Source of the DNA: Pachypanchax playfairii | Taxonomy: Eukaryota > Chordata > Actinopteri > Cyprinodontiformes > Aplocheilidae | Reading direction: 5' to 3' | Assembly (NCBI GenBank): GCA_006937955.1 | Contig: SSNP01000020.1 | Coordinates: 1,705,389-1,769,388, forward strand | DNA length: 64,000 nucleotides | In this document: positions 21,810 to 32,123 of the stretch, one piece after another | Position numbering within the stretch: position 1 is the first letter of the stretch | How the letters are laid out: every line of letters begins with the position of its first letter | The notes under the pieces: generated by a model | Told to the model about the DNA's origin: nothing | The model's database searches: none | Seen by the model: the letters and a program-made list of their open reading frames with translations, nothing else | Position numbers and translations under genes: made by a program

Positions 21810-23040
21810 ATCCAGAAACAGGTAATCGGATGCACATTTTGTTTATTTTAGTTCAGATTCATCACTGGATCTTTCTGTGTATCTTTTATTTAATGTCCCT
21901 AACAGCACACATTGTAACCTTCATCTTATTCTGTGTATTTCCTCATTTATCCACCAGGTGGCTCTCTGTTGACATTATTAGTAAATCTCTTATTGCACGT
22001 GTCTAACATTCAGTGAGATTTGTAAATTATTCAGCATGTGTTTGTGATGTGAGCATATCGTCTAATAACAATACAGTGATATTATTTTACACACATCTGT
22101 ACTGGTTAACATGCACCTTATAAGACTCCCAGTGTTGTTTCAATTTAAACTCTTCTATGAATGTAATAAACCCTAAAACCAGATTCTGTCAGTTCTTTCC
22201 TTGTTTTAGCAAAAAGTACAAACTTTTCTAAGAGATCCAACCATTCATAAAAACATGATTGATAACATTAGGTCAAATAAATCACCACAAAGCTGTATGA
22301 CCCAGACTGTGTCCACAGCATTCATTTACAATAAACTAGTAAATATATGAGCAGGCAGCTGCCACGTGCTGTAAAAGCATCAATATTAATGAAAAATTAA
22401 GCATATGATCTACAGGGGATTGTTAGTGACAAGGAAATAACAGATCAATAAATTTATGTCAGTAATATTTTTATCCTTCTGTCAGATATGAAACGTGGTA
22501 CAAACGGCTCTGTGAGGTTAAATCAGAGCATGAAACAGCCCTAAAGTCCGATATCTAATTAAGTTAGTGATGGAAATGTACTCGTGTCTGGTTTTTCCTG
22601 TCGTGCAGCCGAACACACACAGAGGACTCGTTTGCTTGGACTATGTTGGTTCAGTCTGTCTGATTTATTGAGCGTTTATTTGACTGAGGTTAATGTAGCT
22701 CAGACTCTCAGCTCTAAAATATCAGGAGGCCAAACTGGGCTGCGTATCAGTACCAAAGGAGACAAACGGGTTTGTAACTCAACGTCTTTTCTCTACTCCG
22801 GCTAATCTGGAAGTTTTGTGTCTAATTTAATTTTATATATTGATTATCAGTCTTAAGCCATATTGGAGTTTAGAGAGAGAACATAAATTGTTAAAGTAAA
22901 GCTGGATCCTGCTCAGGAGACACATTAATGTATGGGGTATTTATATTATTTCTTATTTTGGTATAAGAGTATTGAGGCAGCAACTCCCTGTTACAAATCA
23001 GTATATAAACATTAGATATCTAGCATTTGCCATTCAACTG
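21810..23040. other. Intergenic, no gene recognised
   Basis: AT-rich sequence between the proz 3' end and the TG-repeat module. Only short ORFs without domains are present. Confidence 0.5.
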
Positions 23041-23046
23041 ATGCTA

Positions 23047-23047
<1 letters not shown>

Positions 23048-23094
<47 letters not shown>

Positions 23095-23384
23095 TTGTAT
23101 TTCTGATCTCCTGGGGACCAGTTTCCTGACTTTTACTATCTTTCTGGGGTCCGAGGGTTCTTGTGGGGACCGAAGCCTGGTCCCCATGAGGGGGACTCCC
23201 CTTTTTAGGGTTAGGGGTTAGGTTTATAGGTATGGTGTGAATAGAGTTTTAGTTAGTCTTAGGGTTAGTTATAGATCAGTAATGGTTAAGGTTAGTAAAA
23301 GGGTTTGGGTTAGGTATAAATCTAGTTACTAAAATCAATGGAAGTCAATGGATGGTCCCCATAAGGATAACAAAACACACTTGT

Positions 23385-23444
<60 letters not shown>
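23048..23444. repeat. Dispersed module flanked by (TG)n on both sides, copy A
   Basis: A (TG)n tract (about 23048-23091), a unique-looking core of about 290 bp and a second (TG)n tract (about 23388-23444). The core starts with TGGGGACC (23112) and ends with GGTCCCCA (23354), short inverted ends. It contains an internal GGGGACC...GGTCCCC palindrome and telomere-like TTAGGGTTAG runs. Nearly the same core, also between TG tracts and in the same orientation, is at 62262-62621. Confidence 0.85.
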
Positions 23445-23445
<1 letters not shown>

Positions 23446-23575
23446 GTAGGTTCTGATTTAAACTGAATTTATGAGCAGAAAATTAAGTGTTAAGCATCAT
23501 CCAAGATTTTACATCATTAAGATGCGCTTGTAATCTCTTTAACTGGTTGGTTTCATCAGGCTTCATTGATAGATA

Positions 23576-25178
23576 CAGTGGGGCAAAGAAGTATTTAGTC
23601 AGCCACCAATTGTGTAAGTTCTCCCACTTAAAAAGATCAGAGAGGCCTGTAATTTTCATCATAGGTATACCTCAACTATGAGAGACAAAATGAGGAAAAA
23701 AAAATCCAGAAAATCACATTGTCTGATTTTTAAAGAATTTATTTGCAAATTATGGTGGAAAATAAGTATTTGGTCAATAACAAAAGTTAATCTCAATACT
23801 TTGTTATATAGCCTTTGTTGGCAATGACAGAGGTCAAACGTTTTCTGTAAGTCTTCACAAGGTTTTCACACACTGTTGCTGGTATTTTGGCCCATTCCTC
23901 CATGCAGATCTCCTCTAGAGCAGTGATGTTTTGGGGCTGACGCTGGGCAACACGGACTTTCAACTCCCTCCAGAGATTTTCTATGGGGTTGAGATCTGGA
24001 GACTGGCTAGGCCACTCCAGGACCTTGAAATGCTTCTTACGAAGCCACTCCTTCGTTGCCCGGGCGGTGTGTTTGGGATCATTGTCATGCTGAAAGACCC
24101 AGCTACGTCTCATTTTCAATGCCCTTGCTGATGGAAGGAGGTTTTCACTCAAAATCTTACGATACATGGCCCCATTCATTCTTTCCTTTACACGGATCAG
24201 TCGTCCTGGTCCCCTTGCAGAAAAACAGCCCCAAAGCATGATGTTTCCACCCCCATGCTTTACAGTAGGTATGGTGTTCTTTGGATCCAACTCAGCATTC
24301 TTTCCCCTCCAAACACGACAAGTTGAGTTTCTACCAAAAAGTTCTATTTTGGTTTCATCTGACCATATGATGTTCTCCCAATCCTCTTCTGGATCATCCA
24401 AATGCTCTCTAGCAAACCGCAGATGGGCCTGGACGTGTCCTGGCTTCAGCAGGGGGACACGTCTGGCACTGCAGGATTTGAGTCCCTGGCGGCGTAGTGT
24501 GTTACTGATGGTAGCCTTTGTTACTTTGGTCCCAGCTCTCTGCAGGTCATTCACTAGGTCCCTCCGTGTGGTTCTGGGATTTTTGCTCACCGTTCTTGTG
24601 ATCCTTTTGACCCCACGGGGTGAGATCTTGCGTGGAGCCCCAGATCGAGGGAGATTATCAGTGGTCTTGTATGTCTTCCATTTTCTAATAATTGCTCCCA
24701 CAGTTGATTTCTTCACACCAAGCTGCTTACCTATTGCAGATTCAGTCTTCCCAGCCTGGTGAAGGTCTACAATTTTGTTTCTGGTGTCCTTTGACAGCTC
24801 TTTGGTCTTGGCCATAGTGGAGTTTGGAGCGTGACTGTTTGAGGTTGTGGACAGGTGTCTTTTATACTGATAACGAGTTCACACAGGTGCCATTGATACA
24901 GGTAACGAGTGGAGGACCGAGGAGCCTCTTAAAGAAGTTACAGGTCTGTGAAAGCCAGAAATCTTACTTGTTTGTAGGTGACCAAATACTTATTTTCCAC
25001 CATAATTTGCAAATAAATTCTTTAAAAATCAGACAATGTGATTTTCTGGATTTTTTTTCCTCATTTTGTCTCTCATAGTTGAGGTATACCTATGATGAAA
25101 ATTACAGGCCTCTCTGATCTTTTTAAGTGGGAGAACTTACACAATTGGTGGCTAACTAAATACTTCTTTGCCCCACTG
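23576..25178 (-). mobile_element. Tc1-family DNA transposon, copy A1, apparently complete
   Basis: Ends CAGTGGGGCAAAGAAGT and its complement ACTTCTTTGCCCCACTG, flanked by TA duplications at 23574-23575 and 25179-25180. Terminal inverted repeats are long, about 190-200 bp, nearly identical at both ends. One transposase ORF fills the centre. Length 1,603 bp. It sits inside an L2-like LINE, immediately after the YADD codons of the reverse transcriptase. A near-identical copy is at 32124-33724 in the opposite orientation. Confidence 0.95.
23793..24815 (-). CDS. Tc1 transposase (DD34E), copy A1, 340 aa
   Basis: A full-length 340-aa transposase with no interruption. The N-terminal half holds the paired helix-turn-helix DNA-binding region (SAIGKQLGVKKSTVGAIIRK and the TRRDLVNDLQRAGTKVTKAT stretch), linked by a GRPR-like PRSGAPRK. 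The catalytic domain has WSDETKIELFG (first Asp), HDNDPKHTA (second Asp) and SPDLNPIENLW (Glu) with 34 residues between the second Asp and the Glu, the classic Tc1 DD34E spacing. The length equals that of active family members. It differs from the copy at 32486-33508 at about eight residues. It cuts and pastes its own element at TA sites. With intact ORF and ends it may be, or recently was, autonomous. Confidence 0.95.
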   Translation of the reverse strand: MAKTKELSKDTRNKIVDLHQAGKTESAIGKQLGVKKSTVGAIIRKWKTYKTTDNLPRSGAPRKISPRGVKRITRTVSKNPRTTRRDLVNDLQRAGTKVTKATISNTLRRQGLKSCSARRVPLLKPGHVQAHLRFAREHLDDPEEDWENIIWSDETKIELFGRNSTCRVWRGKNAELDPKNTIPTVKHGGGNIMLWGCFSARGPGRLIRVKERMNGAMYRKILSENLLPSARALKMRRSWVFQHDNDPKHTARATKEWLRKKHFKVLEWPSQSPDLNPIENLWRELKVRVAQRQPQNITALEEICMEEWAKIPATVCENLVKTYRKRLTSVIANKGYITKY

Positions 25179-25984
25179 TATAACTGAGTATCATCAGCAT
25201 ACCATATTGTCTAATAAGTTTACCAAGCGGTAACATATATATAGTAAAGAGGATTGGTCCAAGCATTGAACTCTGAGGAACTCCGTTACTGACTCTGGTA
25301 CGTGAAGAAGATTCATTATTTACATGAACAAACTGAAATCTTTCTGTTAAATATGATTCAAACCAGTTTAATGCAGTTCCCTGAATCCCAATATCATATT
25401 CAAGCCTCTTTAATAGGATCTTATGATCTATAGTATCAAACGCAGCACTGAGATCTAACAGGACAAGTACAGACACAAGTCCACTGTCTGAGGACATGAG
25501 AATATCATTAGAAACTTTAACCAGTGCTGTTTCAGTACTATGATGATCTAAATCCTGACTGGAACTCTTCAAAAAGATTATTACTGTGTAAATGATCACA
25601 GAACTGTTTTTTTCCTGTCTTTTCTGGGGTTTTTTAGATGAAGGGTAGATTGGTTATAAGTTGATAATTAACTAGAGACAATAGTGGGAAGACATTATGG
25701 ATTTTTTTTCTCGAACTGAATCTATTTTATTTGTGAAGAATTTCATAAAGTCATCAATACTGAGGGTTACAATGATACACGGTTCAGAATCAGAATCTTT
25801 CACTTGTAATTATAGACAGAAGTGTATAAAGGCAATAGTGTTGGACATAGAACACATAGAACACACACCAGATGCATTAGCAGCATTTTACCACTATGAA
25901 AGTTTAGTTGGTGGTTTGAGGTCAGGTGGTACAGAGCAGGTAGATATCGTTCTTTTTATGATAGAACAGGTTATTTCATCATGA

Positions 25985-26290
25985 AGGATGCTAAATGTGT
26001 TTAACATGGTGACGGCCTGCAGAAAAAACTGTTTTTGTGTCTCGTGGTTTTGTTGTACAGAGATCTGTAGTGCCGACCTGAGCAGAGAGAAGAGGTGAGA
26101 TCCTGGGTGAGAAGGTCCCTGCTGATGCTGCCTGTTCTTTTCCTGAATCTGTAGGAGTCCAGGTCCTGGCTGGAGAGGTCCAGGTCCTGGATGGAGGGCA
26201 GATCCACACCAGTGATTCTCTTTGCAGACCTTATAGTTCTCTGCAGTTTGTTTCTGTCTGTGATGGACTAGAGAAGTTGGGTTTTTATCA
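25985..26290 (-). mobile_element. LINE ORF2 C-terminal fragment
   Basis: Minus-strand translation gives NKLQRTIRSAKRITGVDLPS, then SIQDLDLSSQDLDS, KRTGSISRDLLTQDL and GRHYRSLYNKTTRHKNSFF. This is the C-terminal order of fish non-LTR retrotransposons of the L2/CR1/Rex1 group ('...LPSIQDLY...SGRRYRSL...TRHKNSFF'). No upstream reverse transcriptase core remains adjacent. The SIQDL motif is already partly duplicated (SIQDLDLSSQDLDS), as in the tandemly expanded fragment at 27298-27403. Confidence 0.7.
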
Positions 26291-26299
26291 GTCTGGCTA

Positions 26300-27119
26300 C
26301 GGTACTAAAAAAGAAACCTGGGATTGTTCCTGTTCTCCTCTATGAGGAATGATTAATACTCACTTTTGACTTTGTGAAGTGCTCTTCTGTATTTGAGCTG
26401 ATCATCTCTCCATATTAAATAACATTCTTCCAACAAATTTCTAAAGCTCATTGATCACGATGAGTGAGGCTAGTTGTTCTAAAGTCAAAAGATTTGGAAA
26501 GATTTTGCTCAGTTAAGCAATGCAGAAAATCTCTTTACATAATTTAGACACTGTATTCAAATTAGCTGAAAAGGTTAATTTATTCAGAAAAATAGTTTCT
26601 CCTTTTTGCCCCACACAGAGAATATTAGCTTGCCCTCCCTGTCACATACCACCGTGTTGTCTGGCAACATTTTCCCACGGACACTCGCCCTCAGCAGTCT
26701 TCTCACAGGCTCGCTGCAGAAAGAGGCCAGGACCATGTCAGGCAGGCAGAGAAAAGAAGAAACAGAAGAATGGATAAGAGAGAGCAATAGACAACACAAA
26801 ACAAAAAAACTGGCATGCCACTTTATACTGGGAGCTTGAAAAGAACATTTCAGGAAAGCTGGGGCCCACGCTGGGCGTTGCCATGGCACTCACCAAGGAG
26901 ATGGCTCCGTGCTCCCAAAAAATGGCCGTGCTTCTTTCCTGGGCCGTCCAGGAGAGATTCATTAGCATGAAGCTCCTGCTTTCCTGATTCTTCTCTGTTG
27001 TTCTTTGTATGATCATGTTTACAGATGCATGCTAACATGAAGTGGTTAAACCTTCATCTGCCCTAAAATGTTGCAAATTGCACAGGCTTCATGACTAGAG
27101 TGGACACGTTCAGGATTCT
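26300..27119. other. No gene seen between LINE fragments
   Basis: Mixed AT-rich sequence; ORFs up to about 100 codons on both strands overlap one another and show no recognisable domain or splice structure. Confidence 0.45.
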
Positions 27120-27480
27120 GAACATCCTCCAGGACCTGAAATGAACAGCCAACATAGACCTGGTCATTAAGAAGATGCTGCAGAGGTTGAACTTCCTGCT
27201 GCAGCTCAAGAAGTTTAACCTGCTACAGGAGCTGCTGGTGAAATTCTACAGAGCCATTATTGAGACCGTCCTCTGTCGGTCCATCACAGGACCTGTACAC
27301 CTCCATCCAGGACCTGGACTCGTCCATCCAGGACCTGTACTCCTCCATCCAGGACCTGGACTCGTCCATCCAGGACCTGTACTCCTCCATCCAGGACCTG
27401 TAAACCTCCAGAGTCAGGGAAAGGTCAGGCAGCGTCAGCAGGGACCTTCTCACCTTACTACAGCTCACTGTACACTGTAC
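27120..27480 (+). mobile_element. LINE ORF2 C-terminal fragment with expanded 21-bp repeats
   Basis: Plus-strand translation around 27160-27290 reads KKMLQRLNFLLQLKKFN and KFYRAIIETVLCRSI, the region just after the reverse transcriptase thumb of fish LINEs. From 27298 to 27403 a 21-bp unit (CCATCCAGGACCTGKACTCST type) is repeated five times, alternating two variants as a 42-bp higher-order unit and encoding (S/S-I-Q-D-L-D/Y)n in one frame. After it, CAGAGTCAGGGAAAGGTCAG resembles the next LINE segment. The copy is broken by stops and inactive. Confidence 0.7.
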
Positions 27481-27489
27481 AAACATGTT

Positions 27490-29050
27490 TCACAAAGAAA
27501 TAACTTATTTTCCTCATGGAAAAATATTTTATCTATATAAACAGGCCCTATGACAGACTGGTAATGGGTCCAGGGTTTACCCCGCCTCTCTATTTATCTT
27601 TACACAAGTCTGTTTATAAGTACAAGATTAAATGTGAACCTGAGCCAGATTCCTTATGTGTGACATACTTGGCCAAATAGGCTGGACTCTGACTCTGATT
27701 CATTTGATTGCATTAACTGAACCTAAATTCTGAGCAAACGCGGAGGCATGGATGTGTTGGGAATGCTGAGCGAGGGGGTGGGGAGTGGGGGATAAGGGGG
27801 TGGGGGTCAGAGATGTTTGACAAACTGAGAAAGTGCTGAGAGACATTGAGAAAATGGCCTGCAGATGAAATGCAGCCAGGCAGTTTGGAGTAGAGACCCA
27901 GTACTTTGATGCTGTCACAGAAAAAAAAAAATCATGCTGATAGTTTAAATGTAACTACTAAATGCAAGTGATGTGTGTGTGTCGCAGTGTATCAGTAATC
28001 CCAAATTCTCCCCCTGAAAACCCAACAAATAGCTGCATGCTGTGCACCTCATATCCTTCCTGCATGTTTTGTGTGTGCACGTGCATATACACAACACATT
28101 TGTCCTTATTTGGGGGGGACTTTTGGAAGGATTATCTGTCTGTGTGGTGTCTGATTCCCCACGGGCTTAAGTCTGATGGTGTGTAGTAATTGTGTGGCTA
28201 CCTATGAAAACATGCCCCTGATTTAGCCAAATAATCTTGTTCATAAAATCCACATCCCCAATAGTTTTGTTTTATTTTTTCCTAATTCCACTGAAACAGA
28301 TTCGACTGAACAGCCCCCTCCACTGCAAATTCTGCCCGATGCCAGACACAGCAGCTTCTACTTCACTGGGTAATTGCTCACAAGAGTGAAGGTAACACAA
28401 GATCTCGAGAGGCTACAGCCTGGGCTGGAGGAAGTGGCTGGGAGAGAAAGAACAAGACAAGCTGCAGAATTTTATATAACTCTGCTGTGGACTCATTTCT
28501 CACCAACTTGTCTGGCAACATTCATATCCAGTAGGATGGCGTGTGTTTTCTGTGGGTCCTGCATTCACTTCAACACTCTGCTGGCCTTCGTTGACCCCCT
28601 GTTGGGTTAAATTTAACATCTTTAAATTTAGAATGGTTTCATCGTACACATCTGAACAGTTTGATTTCTTTGTTCATGATTTTTTAATGGTCATCTCTGC
28701 CATTGTGGATCAAATCTGAAGTGACAGAAAACTTAAAAGAGTCTCTGCTGACAGTAACCGTGGACCATTTGTGGTGCTTTATGATTTTTTATTTACATCT
28801 GGGTAAACAAAGTCAAGGACCCAGGAGACACAGGAGTGACTCAGTAGCTCCACGAGTCTGTTTTTAGCTCCAGTTAAATCTGTCTGCATACCAAAATCCT
28901 CACTTTGATAATTAGCAGCCAAACTGGATGTTATTCATTATGTTTAGTCTGAATGCAGCACGGGAGTATGTTAATATATGCTAATTAGCCCCAATGTCAT
29001 TTCTAGGGTCATGCACAGAGTGAGACGGTCTAATGTCAATACTCTTTTTC
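27490..29050. other. Intergenic, no gene recognised
   Basis: Only short ORFs. There is a G-rich run (27770-27810) and scattered A/T-rich sequence. No terminal repeats or splice-bounded exons are evident. Confidence 0.5.
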
Positions 29051-29054
29051 TAAA

Positions 29055-29430
29055 TGTCATGAAATGGTAGAGGGGGTTGGAGATACGACCCAAACGCAGG
29101 ACATGGTGGGCTGAAAGGAATAAATTACTTTAATAAACTTATTAGAACTGAAAGAGCTACAAAACACAGGCAAGAAGTATAAAGTACAGAAATAAGCTGC
29201 CTCACATGCTTTGTAGGAACAGGGTTAGTAATCAGACAGGCTGACAAACAAAGAAGGAAAAAGTCTGATGTAAAAGCAGACTGATGAGAGAGAAGTGGAA
29301 ACAGTGAAGGCAATCACACCAACACAAGAGAAGAGGAAGTAGAAAACAAGAGGTTAAAACCACTTCCAAAATAAAACAGGAACTAAAAATTGCAATGCAA
29401 AACAAGACTAATAAAAAACAACAAAAACTA
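29055..29430 (-). repeat. Possible truncated LTR fragment
   Basis: The start TGTCATGAAATGG resembles the terminus of the solo LTR at 9011 (TGTCATGATTTAC). Read on the minus strand it ends with a 'CATGTCCTGCGTTTGGGTCG' stretch like the 3' part of fish LTRs, preceded by TTTATTAAAG. I found no matching TGACA end downstream, so the far boundary is a guess. Confidence 0.3.
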
Positions 29431-29949
29431 AAGTGTAGCAGGGTCTTCTTTGGACCACAATTCACATGTCCTTCAGTTACCTTCAACAACATACATGTTA
29501 AATTACTTAGTATTACTCAGTATGAATGTTTCCATGGCTTCCAGCTGAATGTTAGCTGTAACACTGAAAGCATAAAGAATAAATGTTTCTGCCAGAATAC
29601 AACTAAAATATTTTTAAAGAAGCCATTTCACACAAATTTCATGACTTTGTGGTTATTTCTGAAGTATTAACCTGTAATATGAAACATTTTATATCTAAAA
29701 AACGTTAGGAAACACTTATTAACAGACCTTTCAATCTCTCTGCGTCAAGATTAATTAGGCTTCGGGCTGTAACTCATTAATATTCATTATGCAAATTTGC
29801 TGAACTCAGATCGGCTAACAAACTAGCCTATGAGAGCAAAGCATACCGTTTTCTGCCCTGCTGCGCAGGCGTTCTCTATCCTGTTTGCTATGTTTTATGC
29901 TACAGCTTTTAGCCAGCAGTATGCTAGGCGTGGTTTCAACTGCGGGAGT

Positions 29950-30121
29950 TGTTAGAGTGTATGTTAATAATAAATGAAGGAGACAAGGAGTGTGTATATC
30001 AGAGGACTGTAATGCCTGAAAACTGGGCGGACTCAATCACAACACAACACTTCTGTACTCAGGCCATACCATTCAGTAACCACAAGGGGGGGGGGCTCCC
30101 TTTATCTGTCCATCCGTAACA
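29950..30121 (-). repeat. 3' LTR of the gypsy element
   Basis: About 172 bp, bounded on the plus strand by TGTTAGAGTG and CCGTAACA. It aligns along its length with the LTR at 36784-36967, with roughly ten or more substitutions and small indels by eye, mostly in a G-run near 30087. Confidence 0.85.
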
Positions 30122-30132
30122 TCTCCCCTTCT
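30122..30132 (-). other. Polypurine tract of the gypsy element
   Basis: On the minus strand AGAAGGGGAGA abuts the start of the 3' LTR (TGTTACGG), the position where plus-strand DNA synthesis is primed in LTR elements. Confidence 0.65.
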
Positions 30133-30271
30133 GTAGTTACTGATTTGCTTAACACGTCTTAAGTGCACTTTGGTTGCAGCATTAAACTTAAATTCAAGTG
30201 ACCAAACAAATTCCTTTTTTTCTTTTCAAACTTAAACTGAAGAGCTGAATACATTTTACATCTTGCATATA

Positions 30272-31492
30272 CACTCACCGGCCACTTTATTAGGTACACC
30301 TGTCCAACTGCTCGTTGACACTTAATTTGTAATCAGCCTATCACATGGCGGCAACTCAGTGCATTTAGGCATGTACACATGGTCAAGACAATCTCCTGCA
30401 GTTCAAACCAAGCATCAGTATGGGGAAGAAAGGTGATTTGAGTGACTTTGAACGTGGCATTGTTGTTGGTGCCAGAATGGCTGGTCTGAGTATTTCAGAA
30501 ACTGCTGATCTACTGGGATTTTCACGCACAACCATCTCTAGGGTTTACAGAGAATGGTCCGAAAAAGAAAAAATATCCAGTGAGCGGCAGTTCTGTGGGC
30601 GGAAATGCCTTGTTGATGCCAGAGGTCAGAGGAGAATGGCCAGACTGGTTCGAGCTGATAGAAAGGCAACAGTGACTCAAATAACCACTCGTTACAACCA
30701 AGGTTGGCAGAGGAGCATCTCTGAACGCACAGTACATCGAACTTTGAGGCAGATGGGCTACAGCAGCAGAAGACCACGCCGGGTGCCACTCCTTTCAGCT
30801 AAGAACAGGAAACTGAGGCTACAATTTGCACAAGCTCATCTAAATTGGACAATAGAAGATTGGAAAAACGTTGCCTGGTCTGATGAGTCTCGATTTCTGC
30901 TGCGACATTCGGATGGTAGGGTCAGAATTTGGCGTCAACAACATGAAAGCATGGATCCATCCTGCCTAGTATCAACGGTGCAGGCTGGTGGTGGTGGTGT
31001 AATGGTGTGGGGAATATTTTCTTGGCACTCTTTGGGCCCCTTGGTACCAATTGAGCATCGTTACAACGCCACAGCCTACCTGAGTATTGTTACTGACCAT
31101 GTCCATCCCTTTATGACCACAATATACCCAACTTCTGATGGCTATTTTCAGCAGGATAATGCGCCATGTCATAAAGCTGGAATCATCTCGGACTGGTTTC
31201 TTGAACATGACAATGAGTTCACTGTACTCAAATGGCCTCCACAGTCACCAGATCTCAATCCAATAGAGCATCTTTGGGATGTGGTGGAACAGGAGATTCG
31301 CATCATGGATGTGCAGCCGACAAATCTGCGCCAACTGTGTGATGCCATCATGTCAATATGGACCAAACTCTCTGAGGAATGCTTCCAGCACCTTGTTGAA
31401 TCTATGCCACGAAGAATTGAGGCAGTTCTGAAGGCAAAAGGGGGTCCAACTTGTTACTAGCATGGTGTACCTAATAAAGTGGCCGGTGAGTG
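30272..31492 (+). mobile_element. Tc1-family DNA transposon of DD36E type, apparently complete
   Basis: Ends CACTCACCGGCCACTTTATT and its complement at 31492, short terminal inverted repeats of about 28 bp, flanked by TA at 30270-30271 and 31493-31494. Length about 1.22 kb, with one intact transposase. It is inserted near the 3' end of the gypsy element, between the integrase end and the polypurine tract. It is unrelated in ends and spacing to the two long-TIR Tc1 copies nearby. Confidence 0.95.
30420..31460 (+). CDS. Tc1-like transposase (DD36E, Incomer-like), 346 aa
   Basis: An uninterrupted 346-aa transposase. The N-terminal helix-turn-helix region (DFERGIVVGARMAGLSISET, LLGFSRTTISRVYREW) is followed by the second DNA-binding half, ending in SSRRPRRVPLLS. 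Catalytic residues sit in WSDESRFLL (Asp), QQDNAPCHKA (Asp) and SPDLNPIEHLW (Glu). I count 36 residues between the second Asp and the Glu, the spacing reported for the DD36E 'Incomer' branch of Tc1 elements rather than DD34E. The glycine-rich GGGGVMVWG box is present. It mobilises the element defined by the CACTCACCGG ends. ORF and ends are all intact, so recent activity is plausible. Confidence 0.93.
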   Translation: MGKKGDLSDFERGIVVGARMAGLSISETADLLGFSRTTISRVYREWSEKEKISSERQFCGRKCLVDARGQRRMARLVRADRKATVTQITTRYNQGWQRSISERTVHRTLRQMGYSSRRPRRVPLLSAKNRKLRLQFAQAHLNWTIEDWKNVAWSDESRFLLRHSDGRVRIWRQQHESMDPSCLVSTVQAGGGGVMVWGIFSWHSLGPLVPIEHRYNATAYLSIVTDHVHPFMTTIYPTSDGYFQQDNAPCHKAGIISDWFLEHDNEFTVLKWPPQSPDLNPIEHLWDVVEQEIRIMDVQPTNLRQLCDAIMSIWTKLSEECFQHLVESMPRRIEAVLKAKGGPTCY

Positions 31493-31499
31493 TAGTCTC

Positions 31500-32121
31500 T
31501 ACTACAGGTTCAGTCTTCTTGGCATCTTTACCCGCCAGCCGCTGGCTGTCCTGCGCTCTGGTGTTGGTGGGGAATCCTCCCTTGGCTTGTGTGGTGTATT
31601 CTGTCCTGGTGGTCACAGTTCCTGGTCCCTTGTGTCCCCACTCACCCTGCAGGGTTTCTCAACTGGCAGGCTGCTTTGTTGTTCGCTGTGGTGCTCGTGG
31701 TATAGTCCTGTCCCTCCGACTTCTGCTGGCCACAGGTCGACTCGGTTTTGCCTGTAGTATGTTCCCTCCACATCCACCAGGTACGATCTGGGGCTCACCA
31801 GTTGCATACAGACTCCTCTTCTCCACCTGCCCGTCCTAGCCCCGGGGAACGGCTTCATTCTGATGTCCTGGCCGATTTTCAATTCCGGCAGATCCCTGGC
31901 TGACCTGTCATACCAAGGCTTAGCAGTTTGATGTTTGATCCGCAGTCTGTCTTGGACCCCAGTTACCACGCTCGGCTCCAGGAGCATGTCAGCCACTGGA
32001 AGTGGGGTCCTCAGTCGAGACATCAGCCGCTGAGCTGGGCTGCTGGACATGCCCTCCGTTGGTGTGTTTCTCCACTGTAAAATAGCCAATCACGGGTCAC
32101 TGCCTGCACATGATGCCTTCT
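31500..32121 (-). pseudogene. Gypsy integrase C-terminal part
   Basis: Minus-strand translation from 32121 gives LAILQWRNTPTEGMSSSPAQ, then RLRIKHQTAKPWYDRSARDL, LKIGQDIRMKP and GRWRRGVCMQLVSPRSYLVD. This is the C-terminal part of a gypsy integrase (the RNTP motif and the GPY-like module before the end). It is separated from the catalytic core by the Tc1 insertion at 32124-33724, so it can no longer be expressed as one protein. Confidence 0.8.
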
Positions 32122-32123
32122 TA

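Larger units (their letters stand above)
23455..25790 (-). mobile_element. L2-like LINE ORF2 fragment, split by a Tc1 insertion
   Basis: On the minus strand from about 25790 down to 25181 the translation follows L2-type reverse transcriptase order: NYQLITNLPF, FEEFQSGF (with small breaks), HHSTETALVKVSNDIL, LLDLSAAFDTIDHKILLKRL, NGVPQSSMLGPILFTIYM. The catalytic YADDTQL motif is present just before the junction but one frame off. The ORF resumes on the other side of the transposon at 23575 (LSMKPDETNQLKRLQAH) and fades by about 23455. The element is 5' and 3' truncated and frameshifted, so inactive. Confidence 0.8.

Noticed and set aside
24166..24762. 198-codon ORF antisense to the Tc1 transposase
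   Set aside because: It is the mirror of the transposase and recurs at 32539-33135 in the other copy for the same reason.
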